Origin: Metridium senile
Taxonomy: Eukaryota > Cnidaria > Anthozoa > Actiniaria > Metridiidae
Direction of reading: 5' to 3'
NCBI GenBank assembly: GCA_949775045.1
Contig: OX459108.1
Span: forward strand, 4,139,461 to 4,203,460
Length of the DNA stretch: 64,000 nucleotides
Positions within the stretch are counted from its first letter, which is position 1. The number at the start of each line of letters is the position of its first letter. Under the pieces are notes generated by a model. It did no database searches, had not been told where the DNA came from, and worked only from the letters and a program-made list of their open reading frames with translations. The translations under genes were made by a program, and so were the position numbers. Positions 53,401-64,000 of the stretch are shown here, in pieces.

Positions 53401-53507
53401 CTTCAGCCTCGTTTTGGAACTCAGAGGTCGAGAAGGCCTGGAATGCACTCTTCTGTAGTATTAGCACAATGTTGCTGAAAGGGCTGGCAATGCGTGATGA
53501 GAATTGA
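50441..53507 (+). CDS. Globin 2, predicted membrane-anchored (globin-X-like)
   Basis: Exons 50441-50613, 51764-51980 and 53352-53507 give 181 aa with the same B12.2 and G7.0 introns as globin 1. Heme-pocket residues: Phe70 and Phe73 in QYFSEF, distal His87 in HGHPKRLLMAI and proximal His119 in LVELGRRH. MGCGNSS again predicts dual acylation at Gly2 and Cys3. The two proteins are closely alike from ELTY onward but differ in the N-terminal tail and C-terminus (MRDEN here). They are tandem paralogues, about 2.5 kb from the end of globin 1. Intron 2 contains two MITEs and a duplicated exon-3 start. AATAAA lies at 53708. Oxygen, nitrite or redox chemistry at membranes is inferred from globin X. 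Confidence 0.9.
51474..51721. mobile_element. 248-bp foldback, ACACAGGTAGCCC ends
   Basis: The whole segment is one near-perfect inverted repeat (ACACAGGTAGCCCAAGCTT ... AAGCTTGGGCTACATGTGG, with an inner GTGTATTTGTGTGTCG pair). It ends about 40 bp before globin 2 exon 2. Related ACAGGNAGCCC ends occur near 10990, 14750, 25050, 51992 and 52650. Confidence 0.85.
51992..52661. mobile_element. 670-bp foldback MITE, TSD TTATAA, beside a splice donor
   Basis: The ends CACAGGAAGCCCAAG and TTGGGCTACCTGTGG are inverted and flanked by TTATAA (51986-51991 and 52662-52667). A second palindrome (about 52396-52525; CTCCCTGTGAAGTTTCAAGC and complement) is inside. The insertion starts 11 bp after the end of globin 2 exon 2, leaving the donor GTATGT intact. 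Confidence 0.87.
52686..53092. mobile_element. 407-bp CAGTTGACTCTC MITE, TSD TA
   Basis: CAGTTGACTCTC and GAGAGTCAACTG form the ends, flanked by TA. The interior has repeated GTAAGCGACCACTC words. The TA target suggests a Tc1/mariner or pogo-type derivative. It lies in globin 2 intron 2. Confidence 0.87.
53095..53351. repeat. Tandem duplication carrying a decoy exon-3 start
   Basis: Two units begin AATTGGTTTTTGAACAT (53095 and 53249) and share CCCGAATCCCGCGAC and CATCACGCATG. Unit 1 ends with an acceptor (TTCTTCAG) and about 39 bp of exon 3 (53214-53252). Splicing into it would read FNDLRKCFVSVIIGF and then hit TGA at 53259. Confidence 0.85.
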
Positions 53508-53509
53508 AG

Positions 53510-56500
53510 CAATGTGCCTAACAGACTCTAGTAGTTAAGTATTGGATGAGGTCTCAATGAGGTCAGCGGCAAGCCATAATATACTACTGTTTCAAAAATC
53601 GTTGTCGCAATCTAAGCAACATACCAAACTCTCAAGCTTGCAAAGGATGTCGGTATTAAATTAATATGAACATAATTTATTAAAGGGGCACAACAATGGA
53701 AATTGAAAATAAATTGGAAAGCGATAATGTATACATGAAAATATTTATATATATAAAGCCAACTAAAATTCATCAAAAATTGTGATTTTTACCTATATTC
53801 CTTTTAGGTCTAGTCGCGTAGTCGCGAAGCCGGTCGCTTACAACGTTTTTTTCAAATGACTGTTTATGGAAAAGCGCACGAACGACAACTCTATTTAGGA
53901 GATTCATTGAATATATGCAACTTGTTGTGTAAAAACACGTGCAAAAACACATACAATTGAATATATCAAAAAATACCGACATGTATCATTTGCACAACTT
54001 TGCAGACAACAGATCAGAGTGTGGAATGTAGCTTTAATAGCGACAATAGGTCTATTTTGGATTAAAGTGGTCGAATACAGTGAGAACCCAATATATACTA
54101 TAGATATATACTACTGCGCTGGGACAAGAAAAATAACTGGTTTAGCGGGGTTTCCCGTTTTATATTATTTGCAGGTTTTGGAAATTTCGGGACCAAAATT
54201 TATATGCAGTTTATAAAGCATTAAATACGGCTCTTTTAAAAATGATTCCGGTATGGCGCTTTTTTGGGACTGTTGGCGACGCCAAAGGCAGCCCAACTAG
54301 CCTATTCAAATAGCTGGGAATATGGCTTTTTAGATTCCGGTATGAAGCTAGGGGTTCTACTTTACTGTACTGTACAAATGTTGGGAAATCCAGCACAAAA
54401 TCGAAATATCGTTTAGGTTTGGCAGTTTAAGTCTTTCCAAACAATTGCCCTAAACCTTACCAAAAAATAGCAGTACTTTAATTATTAGGGGGCTTTCGAC
54501 TAGTGCTGGATTACTGCGAATGATATACAGTATCTGATTGGCTTATACTAGCCGGAAGCGAGCGTGCCAAATCACCTGGGAGGGGGGAAAATGAACAATG
54601 AATACAATCTAATTGAAGAAAAAACAGAAATACATTTTATTTCATTAGTTGCATAGATCAGCATGCCATTTTCTTGTATTTTTGAGGCTCTGTGCTCCTA
54701 AAATAAACGCATAATAAGTATAAGTTAGAAACCAAAATTGCACACAAAAAAATTGAAAATATTTAGTGGGATTGGAGTGAAATGACGACATTTGTTAATC
54801 TCACTGACATGTTTCGACAGTTCCATTCCATTCCATTCCATTCCATTCCATTCCATTCAATTCATCTTTTTAGTTCGAATGTCATCTTCAGATTGTGGTA
54901 TTTGCCGACTTTTTTAAACATGTTAAAAAATAACGAATGTCGTCACTCAACTTAAATTGTTTTTATATTTGCTACTTTAACGTCGATATAGTAGTATGCA
55001 ACTAATCTAAACTAAACTAGTATAGGCTGCATCGGTGTTTGATATAAATGATAGGTAATAGAATGAAATTGTAACACCGTAAAAAATGTTTACATAACTT
55101 TACTGACGTTTCGAGCTCTAACCCTTCCTCGGAGTGAAAGAGCTGAGTAAGACTAAGGGCTAAAGCTCGAAAGTCAGTAAAGTAAAGTTTACAATTTTTA
55201 CAAATGCCATTCTATTAACTATCTTTTATATCAAACACCGACCCAGCCTATACTAGTTTACTCGATATTCCATTCAACGTGACTTTTGTTTAACAGGATG
55301 TTGAAACTTCGTTTACTTGTATACTTACAAAGCGTCTTTTTAGGATCTCCCTTGATTGAATAAAAGAAGAAGAAAAATAACAATAAAACATTCCATGAGT
55401 AATTGTAAAAAAATGTATGTTTTACCAATACACCAACCAAGCAAGCAACCAAGCAACCAAGCAAGCAACCAAGCAAGCAACCACTGGCAACCAACTAACC
55501 AACCAATTTCCTAAAGACCCAACCGATTTACCAACCAACCAACCAACCAACCAAACAATTTGCCAACTAACCCACCAATAACATAAAATAAAACAACAAG
55601 CTAAAGCATCAAGCCAGTCAGTTAACAATTTCGACCAATGTTCACCTTGATAATCCTCCAATGATTTTTTCCATCACTTGCCACTATTTTACCAAGAGGC
55701 TGCGAAGTCTCTTCTCCAGTCCCAGGTCGCTTTCTGTACGTTCTTATAACCCTCAAATCTTTGTTGTCATATTTGGAATTGCTTTCACTACCTTTTGTGG
55801 TTCGAATCCTGGATAAACAATTAAATACAATTATATTCTATAGGTAAATTCATTGGCCGACGAGTGGAATTCCACATTGAATTCACGAGTAAAGACGATA
55901 TCGCACGAATCGCGGAGTCCGCGGACAATGAATTTTCCTTGAATCCCATACCGACATGGTTTTTAATGTAATGTGAAGTTTTTTTTTAACAAAAGTAAAT
56001 TTTATTACGCGCGACTAAAAAGCCATTTTGTAGCTCAGCGTACGCTTAGCCAATAAGAAAGCGAAAAGAAATCTGCTGAACGACGAATGAGTGAAACGTA
56101 CCATCATTTCAATCAACCTTGTGGTGATAAAATTACTTGTTTTTCGATGATCAATTCAAGTCTGTTAGGAAGCACATATATACAAATCTAAACAGAGTTC
56201 TCTACTAAAGCTATCAATGAAGAAGTAAGGACTTTACACTTGAAATTCGGAATGGATTGGCAATGGATTCAGCTACAATGCGACGACGAAGGAAAAAACA
56301 AATTGAAGATGTTGTTTCATGAAAGTTAAACCGACAACAAAAGCCGACTGTTGGCTACAAATCATGCATGATTAGGTATGTTTTTTTCTTTTAAACGATT
56401 TCAGTTAAAACTAAGTTTTGAAGAAAAGGCTAAAACATTACAAATCTTTTTTTAGTAAAGTGTTTGCTTCATTTCAATCAAAAACGCCGAAGATGAGTAA

Positions 56501-57300
56501 AATTCTCAAACTTTTACACTGAAACTAGGACTGCAATAAATATTTTCAAAGCTTAGAGTTTTTGAATCACAAACAATTAGATATAAGTTTTTTTTCTGGC
56601 TTATGTTTGTATTTTAATTTAGTGTAAACTTTAGGTTTAAGTTTGCAAACTACCCGTGAAATTGAAAATAAAGCTCATTAATACCCGTTTTGAAATTGTC
56701 TGGCTGTTTAGTTGGTGTTCCACAACTCTAGAAAAGTAATTTGATGATTAAAAATGTTGTCTTTGATTGAAAAATTGCCGTTCAAGTCGTGAAAAATAGC
56801 GACTAAAAACTAAGTATGCGAAGCGAAAGAAAATGATCGCTTTTCATGCCGAGCTATAGTCGCAGGAAAAAGATTTCTTCTTTTTTAATGCAAAATTCGT
56901 CTATTAGCAAGTTAATCATTTGCCTCTATACTCTTTGAAGTTAAAATTACTTGCTTGGTTGATTTATCTTTTTCATGCACGGAAAATAATGAGAAAACCT
57001 ACATTTATCAAAAATTTATCGAGCGGGATCCCTATATATCGTGGTATTCAGCTTTCTGAGCGTTGAATATCACTCTGAATACCCTCTCATCCGGTTTGCG
57101 TTTCAGCCAATCAGCGCGCGAGTTTCTAATGTGATATGGGATTCTATATAATATTTAAAAATGAATAACAATTCACACTCGATGACAAATGCAATGTTAA
57201 ATATTATATTTTAGATAAATTTGTTTACATTTACACGTGTCTATAGTACACGCTAAGAGTTGCTATTGAAGTTAGTTGGGGTAAAAGAGATACAACAGGC
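53510..57300. other. Intergenic region, simple repeats and one MITE
   Basis: No gene was recognised. Contents: a (TTCCA)n run at 54821-54858; a foldback at 55048-55235; a CAAGCAAC/CAAC tract at 55425-55570; and a possible foldback near 57040-57090 (TATTCA-rich). Confidence 0.6.
55048..55235. mobile_element. MITE-like foldback, GACGTTTCGAGC family
   Basis: ATAGGTAATAGAATG near the left end mirrors CATTCTATTAACTATC at the right. The inner pair is TTACTGACGTTTCGAGCT / AGCTCGAAAGTCAGTAAAG. The left half matches 3123-3200. Confidence 0.78.
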
Positions 57301-60300
57301 TTACCTAAACCATACACCGCCTTCGATGTGCCACAAGAATTTGTCTTTCTCGTCAATAGTGGCAAAAGCTTCATTACCGTCTTCAACCCAAGATAGTTTC
57401 CATCCACAGTGGCTGTCCCGAGCTCTACCACATTCCTTCTTGTTGACAACATAAAACAGGTTATTTCCCTGGGGAACCAGTTTCCAGTAGCAATTATACT
57501 TGTTTTGGGGTACAAGAGTCGTATAAGGCTTGCCTTTGAACGTAAAAGCGTCGTTGTCTGTCAACCAGACGAAGTCTTGCAGTCCTTTAGATGTTCTAAG
57601 ACAATAAAGCCCATCCTTGGAGGTATCAAACATGCCAAGGTTTAATAGAATTGTTCCGTACGAGTTGGTGGCAACACTGACATCTGCCTTAAAAGCTGGT
57701 AAGATGTTACTCTTTAAATCGGCGTTAAAGAGAGGCTCAAGCAACAATCGTGCCGACTCACGCATGTCCTGTTGGTATGCAGCGTATTCATACATAGTTT
57801 CCGATTCCATGGAAGCCATGCTTACTATCTGTGTGAGGATTAAGTCCTTATAAACTGTTAATTTTGCGTAAAGCTCGCAATACGTGACACACTTTTCGGC
57901 GTCTTGCGCGTTGTTATCCTGGAACATCTTCTCGATCGCAGTAGCAAGGTCTCCCATGAACTCCATATTACCTAAAAAACCATCGTTCATCTGGGACATT
58001 AGCCTCTTCATATCCGATTCGCTTGCAATCCGGTTGCTTTTAGCAAGCTGGCCTACCCTTGTGAAAGCATTTTCGAAGGCAAACACTAAGTCGAATATGG
58101 GAACTTCTAGATTATGGTCAGGGAATTTATCAAAGGCGATCATCATAGGCCCAAAGAGGATTATTTGATAGAGTTCAAAATTTGGTGCATCAACAATAAT
58201 CCCCAATAAAGCAGTATTAAAGCCCAATCCAACGCTGTAGAGGTGGCCTGTTGAAAGGTAGTTTTCATTTATACTTCCAAGGATGTAGGAAGCGGAATTA
58301 AACGCACCATTAAAATCACTTTTGGCACTTCCAAATTTTTTAATGTGTACCGAAACAACTTCCAGTGTGGCAATAAGGCTTTTCTTGTCTTCATCATCAA
58401 AGGATTCCCATCTGTCAATCACGTCTTTGAGTTGTTTTTTAAGAAGACCATTATAGATATCCCCTTTAAATTGATCGAGCACATTATTGATATTCGATAC
58501 AAGTTTAGCAGGAGCACCTAAATTCCAAAATAGAAAAGAAAACAGTCGATCAGTCCCGAAGCGTAGGGAGGGGCCTACCCTGCGAGCAGAGGTTCCTTTC
58601 TCTTACCTAGAACGACGAGAAAAGTAACCTCTGCCGGTACCCGATAATTACATCCAAGTTTCTGGATGTAAAACATTATGGGCTATCTAATTATAAACTG
58701 GTTTTAAACTGGTTTTTCAACCATGCGATGACAGAAAACATCACTTTCCCAAGCGTTAATTAACGTTGATGTTTACTTTTGATTTCAATCAGTCGAGGCC
58801 AGGACCAACAAGATTTAACATTAACAATCGCTTTAGCTCTACGCAACATTAGATATAATCTATTCACTAAACAATGTCGTTCTTATATTTCTTAACTGGA
58901 GTTTTTGACGACATTAAACGGAGAGAATTTCGCCATCTTTGCTCATTGTACGAAATACGATATTTTAACTTGTCACGCAAAAACCTAATCAGTTGACCTT
59001 TGGAAAACGCGCATGCTCAACAGGAATAACAACCGGTTGCCGGCAGAGGTTTCTTTTCTCGTCGTTCTAGGTAAGAGAAAGAAACCTCTGCTCGCAGGGT
59101 AGGAGGGGCCAGGGGGGGTCCGGGGTCACTCACAATTTTGCCCAGTTAATTTTTATCTAAAACATTCCAAACATAAAGCCTGTCAAATATCAGGAAACAT
59201 CAAAAATGCGGGTTTTTATACACTAATGGCTGATGAAACTGCTGATATTTCAGAGGAAAAACAGCTTGTAGTTGTATTTGTTGGGTGGAGGACCGATAAT
59301 TTAGCTGTACACAAAGACATTATAGTGATGTAGATAGAAGAACAACATATAAAAGTGTAAAAGTACTCAAGGATGACCTAGTGTTTATGAACCTCAACAC
59401 CCAGCATGAAATCTAGGTGAAGCTGAACATGCGTGAATGGGTAATGTAGAAAATGTTTGGTGGTACGATAAATATTGTGTGATAAATACCTGTGAAACAA
59501 GTAGCTAATCTAGAGTTTGACAAAAAGCGCATTTGTACAGGCTGGGATAATCTTGATTCGTAGTAAATATGTTTTCAATTGTTAAGATGTAATATTTTTC
59601 CGTGCTTGGCTTGGAATTTGTGAATTGTTTTTACCACAAATCGAGGCCTAGCCTGGGCAGATGAGCCTTTTGTGTATTAAAACATCGATACTAGATAACG
59701 TGAACCTGGAGCATTTGATGTGATCCAGCTTCGCAATTTACATACTTATATCCTGTTCTTCATCAAGTTGATAATCTTTTGCTTTGTTATTCTCCTCTCT
59801 TCTCTTTTTCCCTTCTGAAATCTCTTCCTTTATTTTCTTTGCAGTTTCTGCTAACTGAAAAAAAAAAAAAAACCTTAGTTCCAACATTTCGACCGGAGAG
59901 CGAAGGGGTCGGTAGGTTAGAAACTAAGAATTTGATTAAACTGTACTTATGAAGTGATACAATGCTTGAAACTTAATCGGTCCAATGTTTAGACAAAACT
60001 AACGGAATAGTCAACAACTTATTAAAAACATAGAAAACTGCTATATAAATCATACATCACCAGAAAAATGGGGAAGAACCACAGGGAGAGGAGCCTAATA
60101 TGCTGATTTTATAAAGCATAAAAAGATGTCAATCAAATATATGCATTGTTTCCTGTCAATGATAAACTTGGCGGCAAAGGGGAAGGAGCCTAATATGCTG
60201 ATTTTAACAAGCATAATTAGATGCATGCCAATCGAATTCACTGTTTCCTGTCAATGATAAACTTGGCGGCAGGAAGGATAAAAGGAAGGATATCATTTAG

Positions 60301-61578
60301 TTTCGGTGAGAAATTTCACGCTGTAGTGAGCTACGACGTACAGGACTACAGTAAGAATTTGTGTCGACTACTACACAGCTATTTTTAAAACATACTATCC
60401 AATCAATGTTAAGGGGTTCAGATTTCTTAGTCCTTATACTAAAAATATTCGTGGATGATTTTACCGTGGAATAATATTTTTCATATCAATTTTTCTCCTA
60501 AAGTGTCGTTTGTGTGCTCTTGAATAATTGAAATACAAAGACTTGCGATACAAATACATTAGCTTATAATTTTAAATTAAAGCTCTATTGTGATGACCGT
60601 TGGGCAGCAACAAAGAACGAGCGTCAACAAAAAAATGCGTTAACGTTGGACTGAAACAAGTAAGACTGCAAATTAGAATAACTTTATAGGGCATTGTGGC
60701 GCATTTTGCGGGCTAAACCCCCACTCTATTTTTATATTATAATGGATCTGGGAGGCAAAATTGTTAGAAGGAAATTGAGTAGGATGTTGTTGTTTGTTCT
60801 TATAGAATTTTCAAATTCCAAATATGATTGATTGGTCAAATTGTTGCTGACAAACTAGCTTGTAAAACAAGCATTCTTGTGGAGTTTGTGGAATTATCAG
60901 GTTTTAGAGTTCCTGTATCAACGAGCGAAGCCCTATGTTTCTTGTGGGTACCTAGATAACACAGGAACCCCAAAGCTCGATTTTCCCCAAAACAACACGA
61001 GCTAAGAATGCCTGTCCTGCAGGTTTCTGACAAACAATCTATTGTTACCCTTTTCTTAACCATCGCCATCCATCCTGGTTGGCCTTCCATTGTCAGGATT
61101 TTGAGTTTTTCAGCTCTTTCGCTGGATGATAATGTTACGTCCTTTTTGCCTTGTAATTAAAAGTAACATAGATTAAATTGAAATGGCATTTAGTCATACT
61201 GGAAAATGAATATATATCGAGGCACAAGCAGGCAAGCATGCAGGCAAGCAGGCAAGCAGGCAAGCAGGCAAGCAGGCAAGCAGGCAAGCAGGCAAGCAGG
61301 CAAGCAGGCAAGCAGGCAAGCAGGCAAGCAGGCAAGCAGGCAAGCAGGCAAATATTGCTCCAATATAATTAAATAAAATTATTGTTATAATTATTATTAT
61401 TAGTCAATGTTATATCTTTCTCAATTCAACTTAGAAAACATTTTCTCTGATTACCAATCTCATCTCCATGTTTGTCCTTTACTGGTTTCTTTGTCGCTAA
61501 GTTTTTGCGGTGATGTTTAATTTTCTCAGGTGCACAGTCGAACACCATCAACAATAACAACATCACCCAAATCATCAT
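57301..61578 (-). CDS. Secreted helical protein with C-terminal beta-rich domain, 516 aa
   Basis: Exons 61455-61578, 61049-61149, 59747-59855 and 57301-58517 join in consistent phases (1, 0, 1) to give 516 aa. The N-terminus MMIWVMLLLLMVFDC is a signal peptide, so the product is probably secreted. A charged Lys/Glu-rich segment follows (about 17-110). Then comes a long mostly helical region (about 112-380) with a hydrophobic stretch (GFNTALLGIIVDAPNFELYQ) and a conserved-looking CVTYCELYAKLTVYKDLIL. The last about 120 residues repeat short Trp/Tyr/Leu strands (DGLYCLRT, CYWKLVPQ, LFYVVNKK), suggesting a beta-trefoil-like or lectin-like domain. The layout recalls cephalotoxin-like or jellyfish-toxin-like secreted proteins of cnidarians, but I could not confirm this. 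The final TTT AGG TAA is either the true stop or a donor (AG|GTAAGC). Confidence 0.75.
58576..59101. mobile_element. 526-bp Mutator-like MITE, 9-bp TSD
   Basis: The ends TACCCTGCGAGCAGAGG and CCTCTGCTCGCAGGGTA are inverted, continuing inward with TCTTACCTAGAACGACGAGA and its complement. GGAGGGGCC flanks both sides (58567-58575 and 59102-59110). It lies in intron 3 of the secreted-protein gene. Confidence 0.9.
59160..59345 (+). pseudogene. hAT-family transposase relic
   Basis: One plus-strand frame reads NAGFYTLMADETADISEEKQ, then LVVVFVGW and AVHKDIIVM before a TAG at 59331. The F-x-x-L/I-x-A-D-E-x-x-D-x-S-x-x-x-Q pattern is characteristic of the hAT/DUF4371 transposase core. Only a fragment remains, in intron 3 of the secreted-protein gene and antisense to it. 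Confidence 0.7.
60080..60280. repeat. Two-copy tandem duplication of about 100 bp
   Basis: AGGAGCCTAATATGCTGATT and CCTGTCAATGATAAACTTGG each occur twice, in the same order. It lies in intron 2 of the secreted-protein gene. The remainder of 59856-61048 shows nothing recognisable. Confidence 0.85.
61224..61351. repeat. 8-bp satellite, (GCAAGCAG)n
   Basis: About 16 nearly perfect copies of an 8-bp unit sit in intron 1 of the secreted-protein gene. Open readings through it in all frames are repeat artefacts. Confidence 0.95.
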
Positions 61579-61599
61579 GGTTATAGGCGTCTATCTGAA

Positions 61600-64000
61600 A
61601 ACGAATTAAATATACACTTATTTCAAAAATGGTTTAGGTGCTTATATTCTTAAACGCAACAAACTTCAATTCGACAAGAAATGCTGTTTTGTGCTGGTAA
61701 TATCATTATTGAAATCTGACTTGTTTCCATTTAAAAAAAGAAGGATATACAATTTGCAATACAATTTCAACAAACACTTGAAAATACTCACATTTTGTGA
61801 TTAGTTGAAATATTTTAAATAACAAGTCCGATATCAATACATTAATTCTGAAACCGTTCGGGTGCAAGCAAATTGATTTCAATTGGCCACAAATTCAATA
61901 TGGCATTGTGTTCTTAAAAGCTTTTGTTGTTATTTGAATATCACGAATTATAGCAAAACCAAATCCAATGTTTGTACTCTACGAGCATCTCTATATTTAA
62001 ATTAGATAATATTCGATCAAAAGGTATACATTACCACAATACTTTGATTCAGTAAGAACGATGGCCGATAAGTGATGGACGGGCGCTGCGAGTAAACCCT
62101 TAATATAACAATGAGATCTTTGAAATATTTTGGTAGTTTGATATTTTTTTTTGTTTCAATTAAATATTGCAAAGTTAATTAGTTTTAACATTTTTGTGCT
62201 TTTGTCAAGTGTTTTGGACAGTTCTTGCAGGTCATTTAATTAATTGTACCAATACCACATGTTTCTGGCCTGGTAATCAAATTATAACCTACTCAAGCAT
62301 GTTAAGGCCTAGGTTAACATATCGATGTTTTATCTCAAACCTTACCAAACTTGGTATAATCATAACTTTACGACCTTTTGAAGAAAACATTTTGAAAACA
62401 TTTTGAAGGGGAAAATTCTATGAAAGCTCGCTCACCTGACCTTGATCAATACATCGACAGGCCAAAAGTTTTTGAATCAAAATGGGGAGACGGAGATTAT
62501 TTGTACAAAATCATTTTTAGTGTAGTTTCACTTTACCTAATAAGAGGTGTAAGGATCCTCCTTCATACCTGAACCACCATTGCTAGTTTAGGAGACATTT
62601 GCCAATGTTTTATTTAACAAACTGGTTATAAGAAAATGAAATGGTAAAAAATGTAATTTCGAGTATTAATATAAATTGTATTCACTAGAATCTCATTGGC
62701 TAGGAGTCTGCATTTTATTTTCACAATCTGACAAATGATAATATTGATAATCCAAGGTTTTAGGAGCATTATATCAAGCTCAAAGTCTTTTACATATATC
62801 AATTTATAAATAGTTTGAAAATGAAGTGTTTTGATTTATTTATAATTTACAGATTAGTGCAATACGCGATGCTGAAAGCCGTTGAACATTTGGCCCTTCG
62901 GGTCCAGTCTCGACACCTCGAAAAATGAAAAAAGCCATTTTTCGTAGCGCAATAATATATATGTGTCGCATCATAACTCAAATAAATTTCTATAAATGTC
63001 TTTCTGGATACCTGCGTTGTTTTAATAGGTAAATTCTCTTTTAATTTTGAGGCACAAATAAAGACAATGAATGATTTTTACAAAATAAACCACGGTACGA
63101 ATATTTGCAGAAAAAATAGTTTTATAACGTATCAGTTTTGTCATTGACCACGTTCAAAACAAGGATGGGACTGGGCACTAGTTTCTAGAATTAATGAAAT
63201 TCAGAAATACACTAAATAACATGAAAAAGCGAATTACAACATACAATATCACACATTTTAATGGTATTTGGTTGTATATACTTCCGTTGCAATAGCCTCT
63301 CAAACATCCGATTACAAAGAAATGTAATATTATGTATCTCTCCAAACTATCCATTTCTTTATATTTTTTAACATATTTCAGAAGCTGTTATTTGGTCATT
63401 ATTCAACAGAATACAATATAACTCTGCAATCTTTTAGAACTTACTGTGCATATTCAAAAAATGCATTAAATCTAGAAACTAGTGCCCAGTCTCCTCCCCG
63501 TTTAGAACATGGCCAATTTACGTCAAAACGCCGATTTTTTTTAAAATAAAGGTTCTTGTGCATACTAGAAAATACTCGTGGAATATTTCTCAGTTTGCCA
63601 CTCGAAACCATTGTAGAGCTAGTATGTATAATCGATACACAGATTAACATGTCACCTTTTCTGTAATCTTTATTGCAATCAATATGAAACATACTGAAAG
63701 TTACAAAAAATACAAATAATAAGAATAGATTGAAATATTTTTTTTTTAATATTTTTTTGAAATAGCAAGATATGTAGCTAGCTTATACACACATCTATTT
63801 CAAACGAGGCTGGCGAAAGTTTTATTGCATGCTGTTTACCAAGCTTATAATATTAAGATTAATATATAAATAATGTCAGCACAGAACCAAATATGCTTGA
63901 AAACCCTGCAGACAAACTTTGAAACACTTTCATATTGCGACCTTTCGCTGCTTAAATTTTTTGAAATAGCAAGATATAGCTAACTTATGCAATTTTTACA
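61600..64000. other. Window end, no gene recognised
   Basis: This is AT-rich sequence. The only structure noted is an inverted pair (GACTGGGCACTAGTTTCTAG near 63168 and its complement near 63470-63492), marking a foldback of about 63145-63520. TTGAAATAGCAAGATAT also occurs twice, at 63759 and 63960. The upstream region of the secreted-protein gene lies here, with a possible 5'UTR acceptor (TTTTCAG) near 61600. Confidence 0.5.

Noticed and set aside
55258..55661. Leu/Val/Trp/Cys-rich membrane-like reading on the minus strand
   Set aside because: It is the complement of a CAACCAAG tandem tract; hydrophobicity is an artefact of the repeat.
61135..61372. Cys/Leu/Ala- or Lys/Gln/Ala-rich proteins across 61224-61351
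   Set aside because: A pure 8-bp repeat opens all frames; no independent support.
62194..62406. Short open readings in the last 2 kb
   Set aside because: No recognisable domain, no splice partners and AT-rich composition; left as unannotated.

Overview
The window looks like animal (metazoan) nuclear DNA: AT-rich, with spliced genes using GT-AG introns, tRNA-derived SINEs and a very high load of small foldback DNA transposons (MITEs). The gene content (acylated globin-X-like globins, Academ-type DNA transposon, a secreted helical protein of cnidarian flavour) fits a cnidarian, probably an anthozoan. The phylum is an inference from gene style, not proven by the sequence.

Layout. 1-11 kb: a head-to-head pair of housekeeping genes, SYF2 (splicing factor, minus strand, 3' end cut by the window edge) and a seven-exon cytosolic acetyl-CoA acetyltransferase (plus), 185 bp apart between start codons. 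12.6-14.1 kb: an unrecognised two-exon gene on the minus strand (309 aa). 15.1-17.1 kb: a two-exon gene coding a WW-like module, a long Asp/Asn-rich stretch and nine C2H2 zinc fingers. Its 3' side is a decaying zinc-finger tail that has been split by a 260-bp MITE and then by a 6.5-kb autonomous Academ-like transposon (17479-24001, TSD ATT). The transposon's 1557-aa two-exon ORF is intact and its intron contains a 764-bp MITE.

24-33.5 kb: no host gene recognised. It holds nested MITEs, a 4.3-kb foldback element with about 1.16-kb near-identical inverted arms and a 9-bp target duplication, minisatellites and a SINE. 33.7-53.5 kb: two tandem globin genes in the same orientation. Both begin with Met-Gly-Cys (predicted myristoylation plus palmitoylation), both have the distal and proximal histidines, and both have the classical globin introns (B12.2 and G7.0). 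Intron 1 of the first gene is 13.4 kb and packed with foldback elements.

57.3-61.6 kb: a four-exon minus-strand gene for a 516-aa secreted protein with a helical central region and a C-terminal beta-rich domain. 62-64 kb: no gene recognised.

The host genes are not functionally linked except for the globin pair and the shared SYF2/ACAT promoter region. The most unusual theme is the mobile DNA. Many foldback elements are nested, with clean target duplications and paired empty sites. At least two large ones carry a start-codon segment in each inverted arm, one of them followed directly by a splice donor, as if they were built from two copies of a gene's or transposon's 5' end.
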